Of a DNA stretch of 6,677 nucleotides, positions 1-6,677 are shown in pieces; position 1 is the first letter of the stretch; each line of letters starts with the position of its first letter. The notes under the pieces are model-generated. The model made no database searches. It was not told where the DNA came from and worked only from the letters and a program-made list of their open reading frames with translations. A program made the translations under genes and the position numbers. Source of the stretch: Betaproteobacteria bacterium (GTDB lineage Bacteria; Pseudomonadota; Gammaproteobacteria; Burkholderiales; Burkholderiaceae_C); contig RGEP01000102.1 of NCBI GenBank assembly GCA_009918225.1, positions 1-6,677 on the forward strand, written 5' to 3'.

Positions 1-256
1 CCAGTGCGCCTTGCACACAGCCGTCTTCACCTCCACGTCCATGCAAGGCGATGAACACCCGTGCATAGCCCTGTGCCTTGAGGTCCTGCAGGCTGCGCTC
101 AGCCGGATCAAAGGCGTGGGCATCGACTCCCTGCGTGCGCAAGGCCTGCAGCACACCCTGACCCGACATCAGGGAGATCTCGCGCTCGGCCGAGGTGCCG
201 CCCATGAGCACGGCCACGCGGCCGAGCTGCTGGGGGCTCAGAGGTGCCACGCTCAC
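1..256 (-). CDS. ddl: D-alanine--D-alanine ligase, N-terminal part (runs off left edge)
   Basis: Cytoplasmic ATP-dependent ligase that joins two D-alanines to make the dipeptide MurF adds to the peptidoglycan stem. Only the first 85 codons plus one base are present; the ATP-grasp domain lies outside the window. The visible part is the N-terminal substrate domain. Residues 15-32 (VAVLMGGTSAEREISLMS) are the Ddl signature, with Glu24 matching the D-Ala-binding Glu15 of E. coli DdlB. Residues 68-79 (FIALHGRGGEDG) are the second signature, with His72 matching E. coli His63. The start is a GTG whose last two bases overlap the murC TGA stop (GTGA). I prefer it over the in-frame GTG two codons later because a GGAGGA sits 6 bases upstream of it. 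Its place after murC is that of ddlB in the proteobacterial dcw cluster. Identity is certain; the start is likely. Confidence 0.95.
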   Translation of the reverse strand, partial: MSVAPLSPQQLGRVAVLMGGTSAEREISLMSGQGVLQALRTQGVDAHAFDPAERSLQDLKAQGYARVFIALHGRGGEDGCVQGAL

Positions 257-1689
257 GCGCGGTCCTCCGTGCTCGGGGTGGACCCGAGTTCGGCCACCAC
301 GCGGGCAGCAACCCCGCCAATGGAGCCTGCGCCCATGGTGATGAGCACATCGCCGTCGCGAACCGCAGCGACGATCTCCCGGTCCAAACGCTGCACATCG
401 TCCACAAACAAGGGGTCGACGCGGCCGGCCACGCGCAAGGCGCGGGCCATGGAACGCCCATCGGCTGCCACGATTGGGGCTTCGCCGGCCGCATACACCT
501 CGGTCAGGAGCACGGCATCGGCCGTGCCCAACACCTTCACGAAATCTTCGAAACAGTCGCGGGTGCGGGTGTAACGGTGCGGTTGGAAGGCCAGCACCAA
601 ACGGCGTCCTGGGAAGGCACCGCGCGCAGCCTCGATGACCGCTGCCATTTCCACCGGGTGGTGTCCGTAGTCGTCGATGAGGGTAAACCGCCCGCCGCCC
701 TGCGAGGGCGGAACCGGCAGCTCGCCATGGCGCTGGAAGCGCCGCCCCACCCCCCCGAAGCCCGCCAGGGCCTTGACGATGGGCGCCTCGGGCAACTCAA
801 GTTCGGTGGCCACGGCGACGGCGGCCAGGGCGTTGCGCACGTTGTGCACGCCGGGCAGGTTCAGGGTGATGTCCAGATCAGGCAGGTGCACGCCATTGCG
901 CCGCTGGCAGGTGAATCGCATCTGCCCACCAGGCAAGGCTTGCACATTGACCGCCCGCACCTGGCTTTCTTCGCCCAGGCCATAGGTGACGATGGGACGG
1001 CTCACCATGGGCAGGATGGAGCGGGCACCGGGGTCGTCGGCACACAAGATCGCCGCCCCGTAGAAGGGCATGCGGTGGAGAAAGTCCACGAAGGCGCTCT
1101 TCAGGCGCGAATAGTCGTGGCCGTAGGTTTCCATGTGGTCGGCGTCGATATTGGTGACGACGCTGAGCACGGGGCTCAAATTCAGAAACGAGGCATCGCT
1201 CTCATCAGCTTCCACGACGATGTACTCGCCGCGTCCAAGGGCCGAGTTGGTGCCAGCGCTGTTCAGGCGGCCGCCGATGACGAAGGTGGGGTCGAGCCCA
1301 GCGGCGGCCAGCACCGAGGTCACCAAGGAGGTGGTGGTCGTCTTGCCGTGGGTGCCGGCAATGGCAATCCCCTGGCGCAGGCGCATCAACTCGGCCAACA
1401 TGGCCGCACGCGCGACCACCGGAATTCGCCGCGCCCGCGCGGCCATGACCTCGGGGTTGTCATGGCGCACCGCCGTAGACACCACCACCGCCTGCGCCCC
1501 TTCGACGTGGGCCGCATGGTGCCCAATGGACACACGGATGCCCAAGCTGGACAGGCGCTGGATCACAGGGCCGTCGCTTTGGTCCGAACCGGAAATGACG
1601 TAGCCCAGGTTGTGCAGGATTTCAGCAATGCCGCTCATGCCCGAGCCGCCGATGCCCACAAAGTGAATGTGCTTGACCGCGTGCTTCAT
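253..1689 (-). CDS. murC: UDP-N-acetylmuramate--L-alanine ligase
   Basis: Cytoplasmic Mur ligase that adds L-alanine to UDP-MurNAc with ATP, the first step of stem peptide assembly. Complete, 478 residues (E. coli about 491). Three domains can be followed. The N-terminal UDP-binding Rossmann fold has the glycine-rich loop GIGGSGMSG at residues 12-20. The central ATPase domain has the P-loop AGTHGKTTTT at 111-120, an acidic EADESD at 160-165, and HNVRNALAA at 282-290. The C-terminal domain has DDYGHHP at 339-345 and QPHRYTRT at 369-376, both diagnostic for MurC rather than MurD, E or F. A short Pro/Gly-rich loop (about residues 325-334) precedes the last domain and looks like a normal surface insertion. 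The ATG overlaps the murG stop by 4 bases (ATGA); its ribosome site is weak (GGTGAA, 6 bases upstream), so translation is probably coupled to murG. All core motifs are intact. Confidence 0.98.
   Translation of the reverse strand: MKHAVKHIHFVGIGGSGMSGIAEILHNLGYVISGSDQSDGPVIQRLSSLGIRVSIGHHAAHVEGAQAVVVSTAVRHDNPEVMAARARRIPVVARAAMLAELMRLRQGIAIAGTHGKTTTTSLVTSVLAAAGLDPTFVIGGRLNSAGTNSALGRGEYIVVEADESDASFLNLSPVLSVVTNIDADHMETYGHDYSRLKSAFVDFLHRMPFYGAAILCADDPGARSILPMVSRPIVTYGLGEESQVRAVNVQALPGGQMRFTCQRRNGVHLPDLDITLNLPGVHNVRNALAAVAVATELELPEAPIVKALAGFGGVGRRFQRHGELPVPPSQGGGRFTLIDDYGHHPVEMAAVIEAARGAFPGRRLVLAFQPHRYTRTRDCFEDFVKVLGTADAVLLTEVYAAGEAPIVAADGRSMARALRVAGRVDPLFVDDVQRLDREIVAAVRDGDVLITMGAGSIGGVAARVVAELGSTPSTEDRA
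263..268 (-). promoter_or_regulatory. Ribosome binding site of ddl
   Basis: GGAGGA on the minus strand lies inside the last codons of murC, 6 bases before the GTG at 256. It is the strongest Shine-Dalgarno match among the genes here. It decides the ddl start: the alternative GTG at 250 would be 12 bases away, which is too far for usual spacing. Confidence 0.75.
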
Positions 1690-2768
1690 GAAGGCTTCAC
1701 CAGTCGTTCGAGTTCGTCGGCCACCCGGGCGGTCGCATCCAGGCGGGCGCAGGCGCGGGCACGCTCGGCCATGTGCAAGAGGCGCTCGCGGTCCAGGCTA
1801 CTCAAGAGATCGGCCAGGCCCTGCGGCGTGAGTTGGTCTTGCTCCAGGTGCAGCGCCGCGCCCTGCTGGGCCATGAAGGCCGCGTTGTGGCGCTGATGGG
1901 CCGTGGTGCTGACCACCAAAGGCACCAAGATGCTGGCCACGCCCGCTGCGCACAGCTCGCTGACCGTGATGGCACCGGCGCGGCACAGCACCACATCGGC
2001 CTGCGCGAGTTCATCGGCCATGTTGTCAATGAAGGGCCGCACCACCACGCCTTCGGTCTTCAGCCCCAGGTCGGCCCAGCGCTGCTCGGCCGCTGCAGCC
2101 TGCGCCTGGCCGGTCTGGTGCACAACCGTGGGCCGCTGGCCTTCGGCCATCAGGGCCAGGGCCTGCGGCACGGTCTCGTTGAGCACCCGCGCACCCAGGC
2201 TGCCACCCACCACCAACAGGCGCAGAGGGCCTTGACGCCCTGCGTAGCGCTGCGCCGGTGGCGCAATGGCCGCCACTTCCGGGCGCACCGGGTTGCCGGT
2301 GACCAGGGCTTGCTTGACACCCTGTGAACCACCCTCAAAGCCGAAGGCCACCCGGTCGGCCACCGGCAGCAGCGCCTTGTTGCTCAGCAACAGGGCCGCA
2401 TCGGCGTTGACCAACATCAGCGGCTTGCCCAGAAGACTGGCCATGAGCCCGCCGGGGAAACAGACATAGCCGCCCATGCCCAAGACCGCATCGGCCCGGC
2501 GGCGGCGCAGCAAGCGTGCCGCATCCCAGAAGGCCTTGAGCAAGCGCAGGCCACCGGTGGCGGTATGCCACAGGCCTTTGCCGCGCAAGCCGGTGAAGGC
2601 CAAGCCGTCCATCGGAATGCCGCTGGGTGGCACCAAGCGGTTTTCGAGCCCGGTGGTGGTGCCCATCCACGACACGGTCCAGCCGCGGCGTTGCATCTCG
2701 CCGGCCACGGCCAGGCCCGGTGTGATGTGGCCGCCAGTACCCGCGGCCATGATGACCAGGTGCGGCAT
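1686..2768 (-). CDS. murG: Undecaprenyl-PP-MurNAc-pentapeptide-UDP-GlcNAc GlcNAc transferase (MurG)
   Basis: Peripheral inner-membrane GT-B glycosyltransferase that adds GlcNAc from UDP-GlcNAc to lipid I, giving lipid II. 360 residues, close to E. coli MurG (about 355). The N-terminal acceptor domain has GTGGHITPGLA at 10-20 (His14) and GMGGYVCFPGG at 97-107 (Tyr101). The C-terminal donor domain has VVGGSLGARVLNETVP at 186-201 (Asn197), CRAGAITVSE at 262-271 (Glu271 matches the ribose-binding Glu of E. coli MurG) and HQRHNA at 291-296 (Gln292). Unusually, the HEQN motif expected near residue 120 reads VNAD (120-123). The open frame continues upstream into ftsW to 2897, but homology begins at the ATG at 2768, which has a GAGAGGGG 8 bases before it; a GTG one codon earlier is possible. 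It ends overlapping murC by 4 bases. Product identity is secure. Confidence 0.97.
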   Translation of the reverse strand: MPHLVIMAAGTGGHITPGLAVAGEMQRRGWTVSWMGTTTGLENRLVPPSGIPMDGLAFTGLRGKGLWHTATGGLRLLKAFWDAARLLRRRRADAVLGMGGYVCFPGGLMASLLGKPLMLVNADAALLLSNKALLPVADRVAFGFEGGSQGVKQALVTGNPVRPEVAAIAPPAQRYAGRQGPLRLLVVGGSLGARVLNETVPQALALMAEGQRPTVVHQTGQAQAAAAEQRWADLGLKTEGVVVRPFIDNMADELAQADVVLCRAGAITVSELCAAGVASILVPLVVSTTAHQRHNAAFMAQQGAALHLEQDQLTPQGLADLLSSLDRERLLHMAERARACARLDATARVADELERLVKPS

Positions 2769-2776
2769 CACGTGCG

Positions 2777-2784
2777 CCCCTCTC
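2777..2784 (-). promoter_or_regulatory. Ribosome binding site of murG
   Basis: GAGAGGGG on the minus strand, 8 bases before the ATG at 2768, within the 34-base gap between the ftsW stop and murG. It supports the start at the MPHLVIMAAG residues over upstream in-frame starts inside ftsW. The rest of this gap shows no hairpin or promoter that I can recognise. Confidence 0.6.
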
Positions 2785-2802
2785 GCCGGTGCTGGATCGC
2801 GC

Positions 2803-4101
2803 TCATACCCGGCCTCCACGCATGAGCTGGCGGTTTTCCATGTCCACGCGCAAGACGATGGCAATGGCCGAGAGGTTGAGCAACAAGGCCGATCCACCGT
2901 AGCTCATCAGCGGCAGGGTCAGGCCCTTGGTGGGCAAAACACCCAGGTTCACGCCGATGTTGATGAAGGCCTGCACGCCGATCCAGATGCCGATGCCCTG
3001 GGTCATCAGGCCGGCAAAGACCCGGTCCATGGCAATGGCCTGGCGCCCGATGCTGAAGATGCGCCGGGTCAACCAGAAGAAGGCGGCAATCACGAACAAC
3101 ACGCCGATAAAGCCCAGTTCTTCTCCGAGCACGGCCATCAGGAAATCGGTGTGAGCCTCGGGCAGGTAATACAGCTTTTCAACGCTGTTGCCCAAGCCCT
3201 GGCCAAAGATTTCGCCGCGCCCAAAGGCGATCAGCGAGTGGGTGAGCTGATAGGCCTTGCCCTGCGCATAGGCCGGATTCCACGGGTCCAGGTAGGCGAA
3301 GATGCGCTGGCGGCGGAATTCGCTGAAGACGATCATGAGCACAAAGGCCCCGACCAGGATGGCCAAGCTCAGGAAGAACATGCGGCCGTTGACGCCACCC
3401 AAGAACAGGATGCCCAGGGCAATGGCGGCGATCACCATGAAAGCACCCATGTCCGGTTCGGCCAGCAGCAGCACACCCACCACGGCCAGGGCGATGCCCA
3501 TGGGCAAGACCGCGCGCACAAAGTTTTCACGGGCGTCCATCTTGCGCACCATGTAATTCGCGGCATACATGGCAATGCCCAGCTTGGCCAACTCGCTGGG
3601 CTGGAAGTTCATGATGCCCATGGGAATCCAGCGCCGCGCACCGTTGACCCCCTTGCCGATGAAGGGGATCAGCACGATGACCAAGAGCGCCAGGGCCACC
3701 ACAAAGATGTGTGGGGCATAGCGTTCCCACACCCGTATGGGAATCTGCAGCATCACCAGCGCCGCGGCTGTGGCCACGCCGATGGACAGCAGGTGGCGCA
3801 GCAGGAAATGCGTAGGGGTATAGCGGGCAAATCGAGGGTTGTCGGGCAAGGCTACCGAGGCCGAATAGACCATCACCAGGCCCAAAGCCACCAGCACCAG
3901 CACCACCAGGACCAGGGATTGATCAAAGCCCTGCAGCTTCGCCGGCTGGCCACTGCGGCCCACCCAATCGTGAATGGGCACGGCGCGCAGCGTCTCGTCC
4001 TGAACCTGGGCCCGGCCACCCAGCCAGGCCGGACGCGCCTGCCAAGCCTCAGCCCAGCGAGCCGACCCGCTGTTCAACGGTCCGGTGGAGCCGATGCTCA
4101 T
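2803..4101 (-). CDS. ftsW: Septal peptidoglycan glycosyltransferase FtsW (SEDS family)
   Basis: Multi-pass inner-membrane SEDS protein that polymerises lipid II into glycan at the division site, working with the transpeptidase FtsI. 432 residues from the chosen start (E. coli FtsW 414). About 55 mostly polar residues precede the first membrane segment (about 62-82), followed by the usual series of hydrophobic helices. SEDS landmarks are GARRWI at 154-159, QPSELAK at 167-173, EPDMG at 215-219, LPEAHTDF at 313-320, GEELGFIG at 326-333 and MSYGGSALL at 399-407. Asp319 in the HTDF motif matches the catalytic Asp297 of E. coli FtsW. The HTDF context and the position between murD and murG favour FtsW over the paralogue RodA. 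An upstream ATG at 4128 would lengthen it by 9 residues, but the ATG at 4101 overlaps the murD stop as ATGA and has a GGGAG 7 bases before it. Confidence 0.97.
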   Translation of the reverse strand: MSIGSTGPLNSGSARWAEAWQARPAWLGGRAQVQDETLRAVPIHDWVGRSGQPAKLQGFDQSLVLVVLVLVALGLVMVYSASVALPDNPRFARYTPTHFLLRHLLSIGVATAAALVMLQIPIRVWERYAPHIFVVALALLVIVLIPFIGKGVNGARRWIPMGIMNFQPSELAKLGIAMYAANYMVRKMDARENFVRAVLPMGIALAVVGVLLLAEPDMGAFMVIAAIALGILFLGGVNGRMFFLSLAILVGAFVLMIVFSEFRRQRIFAYLDPWNPAYAQGKAYQLTHSLIAFGRGEIFGQGLGNSVEKLYYLPEAHTDFLMAVLGEELGFIGVLFVIAAFFWLTRRIFSIGRQAIAMDRVFAGLMTQGIGIWIGVQAFINIGVNLGVLPTKGLTLPLMSYGGSALLLNLSAIAIVLRVDMENRQLMRGGRV

Positions 4102-5687
4102 GCGACCACTCCCATGGCCTGGGCCCAAGCCTGGGCCTGGCCCACGAAGACCTCGGCGCGGTGCTTGTAGTCCCGGAACTGGTCCAGGCTCGCACAGGCG
4201 GGGCTCAGCAGCACGGAGTCGCCCGGGCGCGCCTGCTCAAAGGCCCAGGTACTGGCCGATACCAGGTCAGCGTGGCGCTGCATCGGCAGGTCCAAGCCCT
4301 CCAAGGCGTCGGCAATGGCCGCGGCATCACGGCCATAAAGGGCCACCGCGCGTGCGTGTCGGGCCAGCGGTTCGCGCAAGGGTCTGAAGTCCTGGCCTTT
4401 GCCATCACCACCGAGGAGCAGCACCAGGCGTGCGGGTTCGATGTCCTGCCCCAAGCCCTGCACGGCGGCGACCGTGGCACCCACGTTGGTGCCCTTGCTG
4501 TCGTCGTAAACGTCGATGTCGTCGGCGCGCAGCACGAAGCTCAACCGGTGCGGCTCACCGGTGTATTCGCGCAGTCCGTGCAGCATGACCCCCAGTGGAC
4601 ATCCGATGGCCGTGGCCAGGGACAGGGCGGCCAAAGCATTGGCAGCGTTGTGTCGGCCCCGAATGCGCAAGGCGTCGGCTGGCATCAGCCGTTGCAGGTG
4701 CACTTCCTCGTCGGCCGCGCGCGTGGATCGACCTTCGTCGTCATCTTGCGGGTGGGCTCTGACCAACCACGCCATTCCCCCTTCGACCACCAAGCCAAAG
4801 TCGCCCGGGCGGCCGGGGGCATCCAAGCCAAAGCGAACCGTCCGGCGCACCAGGGGTTTACCGGCCCGGCCGCGCGTGCCCTTGACCGGAATCGGGGCAG
4901 GCTCCAGCGCGATGACCTGCTCATCGTTTCGATTGATCACCATGACGGTGGACGACAAGGCCACGCTGCCGTCTTCTTGTGTGCGCGGCGGGGGACCGAA
5001 GATCCTCGACTTGGCCTGCACATAGTGGGCCATGTCGCCGTGCCAATCCAGGTGGTCTTGGGTGATGTTGAGCACAGCCGCAGCGGTGGGCTCAAAACCC
5101 TCGACCCCATCGAGCTGAAAGCTCGAGAGTTCCAAAACCCACACCTCGGGCAGAGCCGCCGCTTCTTCTTGCTCCGCAGCGTCCAGCGCCTTCGACAAGG
5201 TGTCCAAGAGGGAGGGGCCGATGTTGCCGGCCACCGCCACGCGGCGGCCACAACGCTGCACCAGCAACCCTGTGAGCTGGGTGGTGGTCGTCTTGCCATT
5301 GGTGCCGGTAATGGCCAGCACCTGCGGCGCATAGCCGCGGTCTGCCTCCAGGTCGGCCAGCGCACGGGCAAACAAGGCCAGCTCGGCGGCTACCGCCACG
5401 CGGTCGGCTTGGGCCGCCTGCAAGAGCGGCGCCACTTGGGGATCCAAGGGCGACAAGCCCGGGCTCTTGAGCACCAGGTGCACATCCATCAGAACAGCGG
5501 GGTCCAGTGGGCCGCTGAAAAACGTGCAGCCGTCCACTTCTTGCTCAAGCGCGGCGCGCATGGGCGCTTGTTCGCGGCTGTCCCACACCTGAACGCGTGC
5601 ACCGTGTCGCCGGCACCAACGAGCCATGGCCAAGCCTGAGGTCCCAAGCCCCAGGATCAGCACCGAACGACCCGCCAGATGTTTCAT
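4098..5687 (-). CDS. murD: UDP-N-acetylmuramoyl-L-alanine--D-glutamate ligase
   Basis: Cytoplasmic Mur ligase that adds D-glutamate to UDP-MurNAc-L-Ala with ATP. Complete, 529 residues, against about 438 in E. coli. The N-terminal UDP-binding domain has GLGTSGLA at 13-20 and KSPGLSP at 74-80. The ATPase domain has the P-loop ITGTNGKTTTT at 126-136, ELSSFQL at 186-192, NITQDHLDWHG at 207-217, Lys226 (in QAKSRIF; matches the carbamylated Lys198 of E. coli) and GRHNAANALAA at 344-354. The C-terminal domain has DDSKGTNVGAT at 395-405, LLGGDGKGQDF at 424-434 and LSPACASLDQF at 494-504. The extra length lies mostly between 230 and 340 and is rich in charged residues, with a DDDEGR stretch at 315-320. 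No motif is broken, so it should be active. The start is 4 bases after the mraY stop; a GAGG overlapping that stop is only 2 bases away, so initiation probably relies on coupling to mraY. Confidence 0.97.
   Translation of the reverse strand: MKHLAGRSVLILGLGTSGLAMARWCRRHGARVQVWDSREQAPMRAALEQEVDGCTFFSGPLDPAVLMDVHLVLKSPGLSPLDPQVAPLLQAAQADRVAVAAELALFARALADLEADRGYAPQVLAITGTNGKTTTTQLTGLLVQRCGRRVAVAGNIGPSLLDTLSKALDAAEQEEAAALPEVWVLELSSFQLDGVEGFEPTAAAVLNITQDHLDWHGDMAHYVQAKSRIFGPPPRTQEDGSVALSSTVMVINRNDEQVIALEPAPIPVKGTRGRAGKPLVRRTVRFGLDAPGRPGDFGLVVEGGMAWLVRAHPQDDDEGRSTRAADEEVHLQRLMPADALRIRGRHNAANALAALSLATAIGCPLGVMLHGLREYTGEPHRLSFVLRADDIDVYDDSKGTNVGATVAAVQGLGQDIEPARLVLLLGGDGKGQDFRPLREPLARHARAVALYGRDAAAIADALEGLDLPMQRHADLVSASTWAFEQARPGDSVLLSPACASLDQFRDYKHRAEVFVGQAQAWAQAMGVVA
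4109..4113 (-). promoter_or_regulatory. Ribosome binding site of ftsW
   Basis: GGGAG on the minus strand lies within the last codons of murD, 7 bases before the ATG at 4101. It decides for this start over the ATG at 4128, which would give a 31-base overlap with murD. Confidence 0.65.
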
Positions 5688-5691
5688 CGCC

Positions 5692-6677
5692 TCAACGCAG
5701 CTTCAGACTCGACAAGCCCACCAAACACAAGAGCATGGTGATGATCCAAAAACGGACCACCACCTGCGTTTCCTTCCAGCCCTTCTTTTCGAAGTGGTGG
5801 TGCAGGGGCGCCATCAACAAGATGCGGCGTCCCACCCCGTAGCGGCGCTTGGTGTACTTGAACCAGCTCACCTGCAACATCACCGACAGCGCTTCCACCA
5901 CGAAGATGCCGCCCATGATGGCCAGCACGATCTCCTGGCGCGTGATCACCGCAATCGTGCCGAGCGCGCCACCCAGGGCCAGGGCGCCCACGTCCCCCAT
6001 GAAGACTTGGGCCGGGTGGGCGTTGAACCAGAGGAAGGCCAAGCCTGCGCCGGCCATGGCGGCACAAAAGATCAGCAGCTCGCCTGCCCCGGGGATGTAG
6101 GGAAAGATCAGGTATTTGCTGTACACCGAGTTGCCCACCACATAGGCGAAGACGCCCAAGGCCGAGCCCACCATGACCACCGGCATGATGGCCAGGCCAT
6201 CGAGCCCATCGGTGAGGTTGACCGCATTGCTCGTTCCCACGATCACGAGGTAGGTCAGCACGATGAAGCCCCACACGCCCAGCGGGTAGCTCACCGTCTT
6301 GAAGAAGGGCACGAGCAGATCGGCCCGCGGCGGCAGGTCGGTATCAAAGCCACTGCTCACCCACACCGCAAACAACTCCAGCACCCGAATAAAGGAGGTT
6401 TCGGATACCGCAAAGGCCAGATACAAGGAGGCCAAGAGGCCGATCACCGACTGCCAAAAATACTTTTCGCGCGAGGACATCCCCTCGGGGTTCTTGTCCA
6501 CCACCTTGCGCCAGTCATCGACCCAACCGATGGCGCCAAAGCCAAAGGTCACGATCATCACCACCCACACAAAGCGGTTGTCCCAATCGAACCACAACAC
6601 GGTGGCCGCCGCGATGCTCAACAGCACGAGCACACCGCCCATCGTGGGCGTGCCGCTCTTGGCCAGGTGCGCCTGAA
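5692..6677 (-). CDS. mraY: Phospho-N-acetylmuramoyl-pentapeptide-transferase MraY (start beyond right edge)
   Basis: Polytopic inner-membrane enzyme that transfers phospho-MurNAc-pentapeptide from UDP to undecaprenyl phosphate, forming lipid I. The frame is open to the window edge: 327 codons are visible, and the first codons read QAHLAKSGTPTMGG, an internal MraY motif, so the ATG at 6642 is a Met inside the gene and not its start. Roughly 60 N-terminal residues are missing compared with E. coli (360). Catalytic motifs, by position: GWVDDWRK at 6505-6528 (the Mg-binding Asp pair), NAVNLTDGLDGL at 6193-6228, FMGDVGAL at 5980-6003 and MAPLHHHFEKKGW at 5776-5814 (the His-rich loop specific to MraY within the PNPT family, excluding WecA). 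Several long hydrophobic segments lie between them. The C-terminus is intact. As the first visible gene it precedes murD by 4 bases, as in the standard dcw cluster. Confidence 0.98.
   Translation of the reverse strand, partial: QAHLAKSGTPTMGGVLVLLSIAAATVLWFDWDNRFVWVVMIVTFGFGAIGWVDDWRKVVDKNPEGMSSREKYFWQSVIGLLASLYLAFAVSETSFIRVLELFAVWVSSGFDTDLPPRADLLVPFFKTVSYPLGVWGFIVLTYLVIVGTSNAVNLTDGLDGLAIMPVVMVGSALGVFAYVVGNSVYSKYLIFPYIPGAGELLIFCAAMAGAGLAFLWFNAHPAQVFMGDVGALALGGALGTIAVITRQEIVLAIMGGIFVVEALSVMLQVSWFKYTKRRYGVGRRILLMAPLHHHFEKKGWKETQVVVRFWIITMLLCLVGLSSLKLR

Noticed and set aside
244..1896. 550-codon open frame on the plus strand opposite murC
   Set aside because: A shadow frame in high-GC DNA. It covers the murC-murG junction without any protein motif, while the minus strand encodes a complete MurC.
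2769..2802. Possible internal promoter or terminator in the ftsW-murG gap
   Set aside because: Only 34 bases, GC-rich, without a recognisable -35/-10 pair or a hairpin followed by a T run; it is explained by the murG ribosome site.
2769..2897. Upstream extension of murG to an ATG at 2897, giving a 403-residue protein
   Set aside because: The extra 43 residues overlap the ftsW C-terminal coding region, show no MurG similarity, and the ATG at 2768 has its own ribosome site and matches the family N-terminus.
2476..4170. 564-codon open frame on the plus strand opposite ftsW and the start of murG, rich in His, Gln and Asp
   Set aside because: It is antisense to well-supported genes, has low-complexity composition typical of reading the complement of hydrophobic membrane protein codons in high-GC DNA, and shows no recognisable domain.
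4161..5639. 492-codon open frame on the plus strand opposite murD
   Set aside because: Antisense shadow of murD with no domain signature.
5692..6642. mraY as a complete 316-residue gene starting at the ATG at 6642
   Set aside because: The in-frame codons upstream of that ATG encode the conserved QAHLAKSGTPT part of MraY, so the ATG is internal and the gene continues past the window edge.

Overview
The window lies inside the division and cell wall (dcw) gene cluster of a Gram-negative bacterium. All genes are on the minus strand, so transcription runs from high to low coordinates. High GC, the canonical proteobacterial gene order, and the protein sequences point to a betaproteobacterium of the order Burkholderiales. 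A Comamonadaceae-like lineage is my best guess; it rests on remembered family resemblance (long MurD, MraY C-terminus, MurG variant), not on a search.

Layout in transcription order: mraY (start lies beyond the right edge of the window), murD, ftsW, murG, murC, ddl (runs off the left edge). This matches the E. coli order mraY-murD-ftsW-murG-murC-ddlB. The genes are packed very tightly: mraY and murD are 4 bases apart, murD/ftsW, murG/murC and murC/ddl each overlap by 4 bases (ATGA or GTGA), and the largest gap is 34 bases between ftsW and murG. No stretch over 300 bases lacks a gene. I see no promoter, terminator, RNA gene, mobile element or CRISPR array, so the six genes appear to be an internal segment of one long operon.

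The genes form one pathway. MurC adds L-Ala and MurD adds D-Glu to the cytoplasmic UDP-MurNAc precursor. Ddl makes the D-Ala-D-Ala that ends the stem peptide. MraY moves the finished phospho-MurNAc-pentapeptide to undecaprenyl phosphate (lipid I), MurG adds GlcNAc (lipid II), and FtsW polymerises lipid II into septal glycan. MurE, MurF, FtsI and FtsQAZ would be expected outside the window but cannot be seen.

I found no undescribed system. The best second-look items are a MurG in which the usual His-Glu-Gln-Asn motif reads Val-Asn-Ala-Asp, and a MurD about 90 residues longer than the E. coli enzyme.
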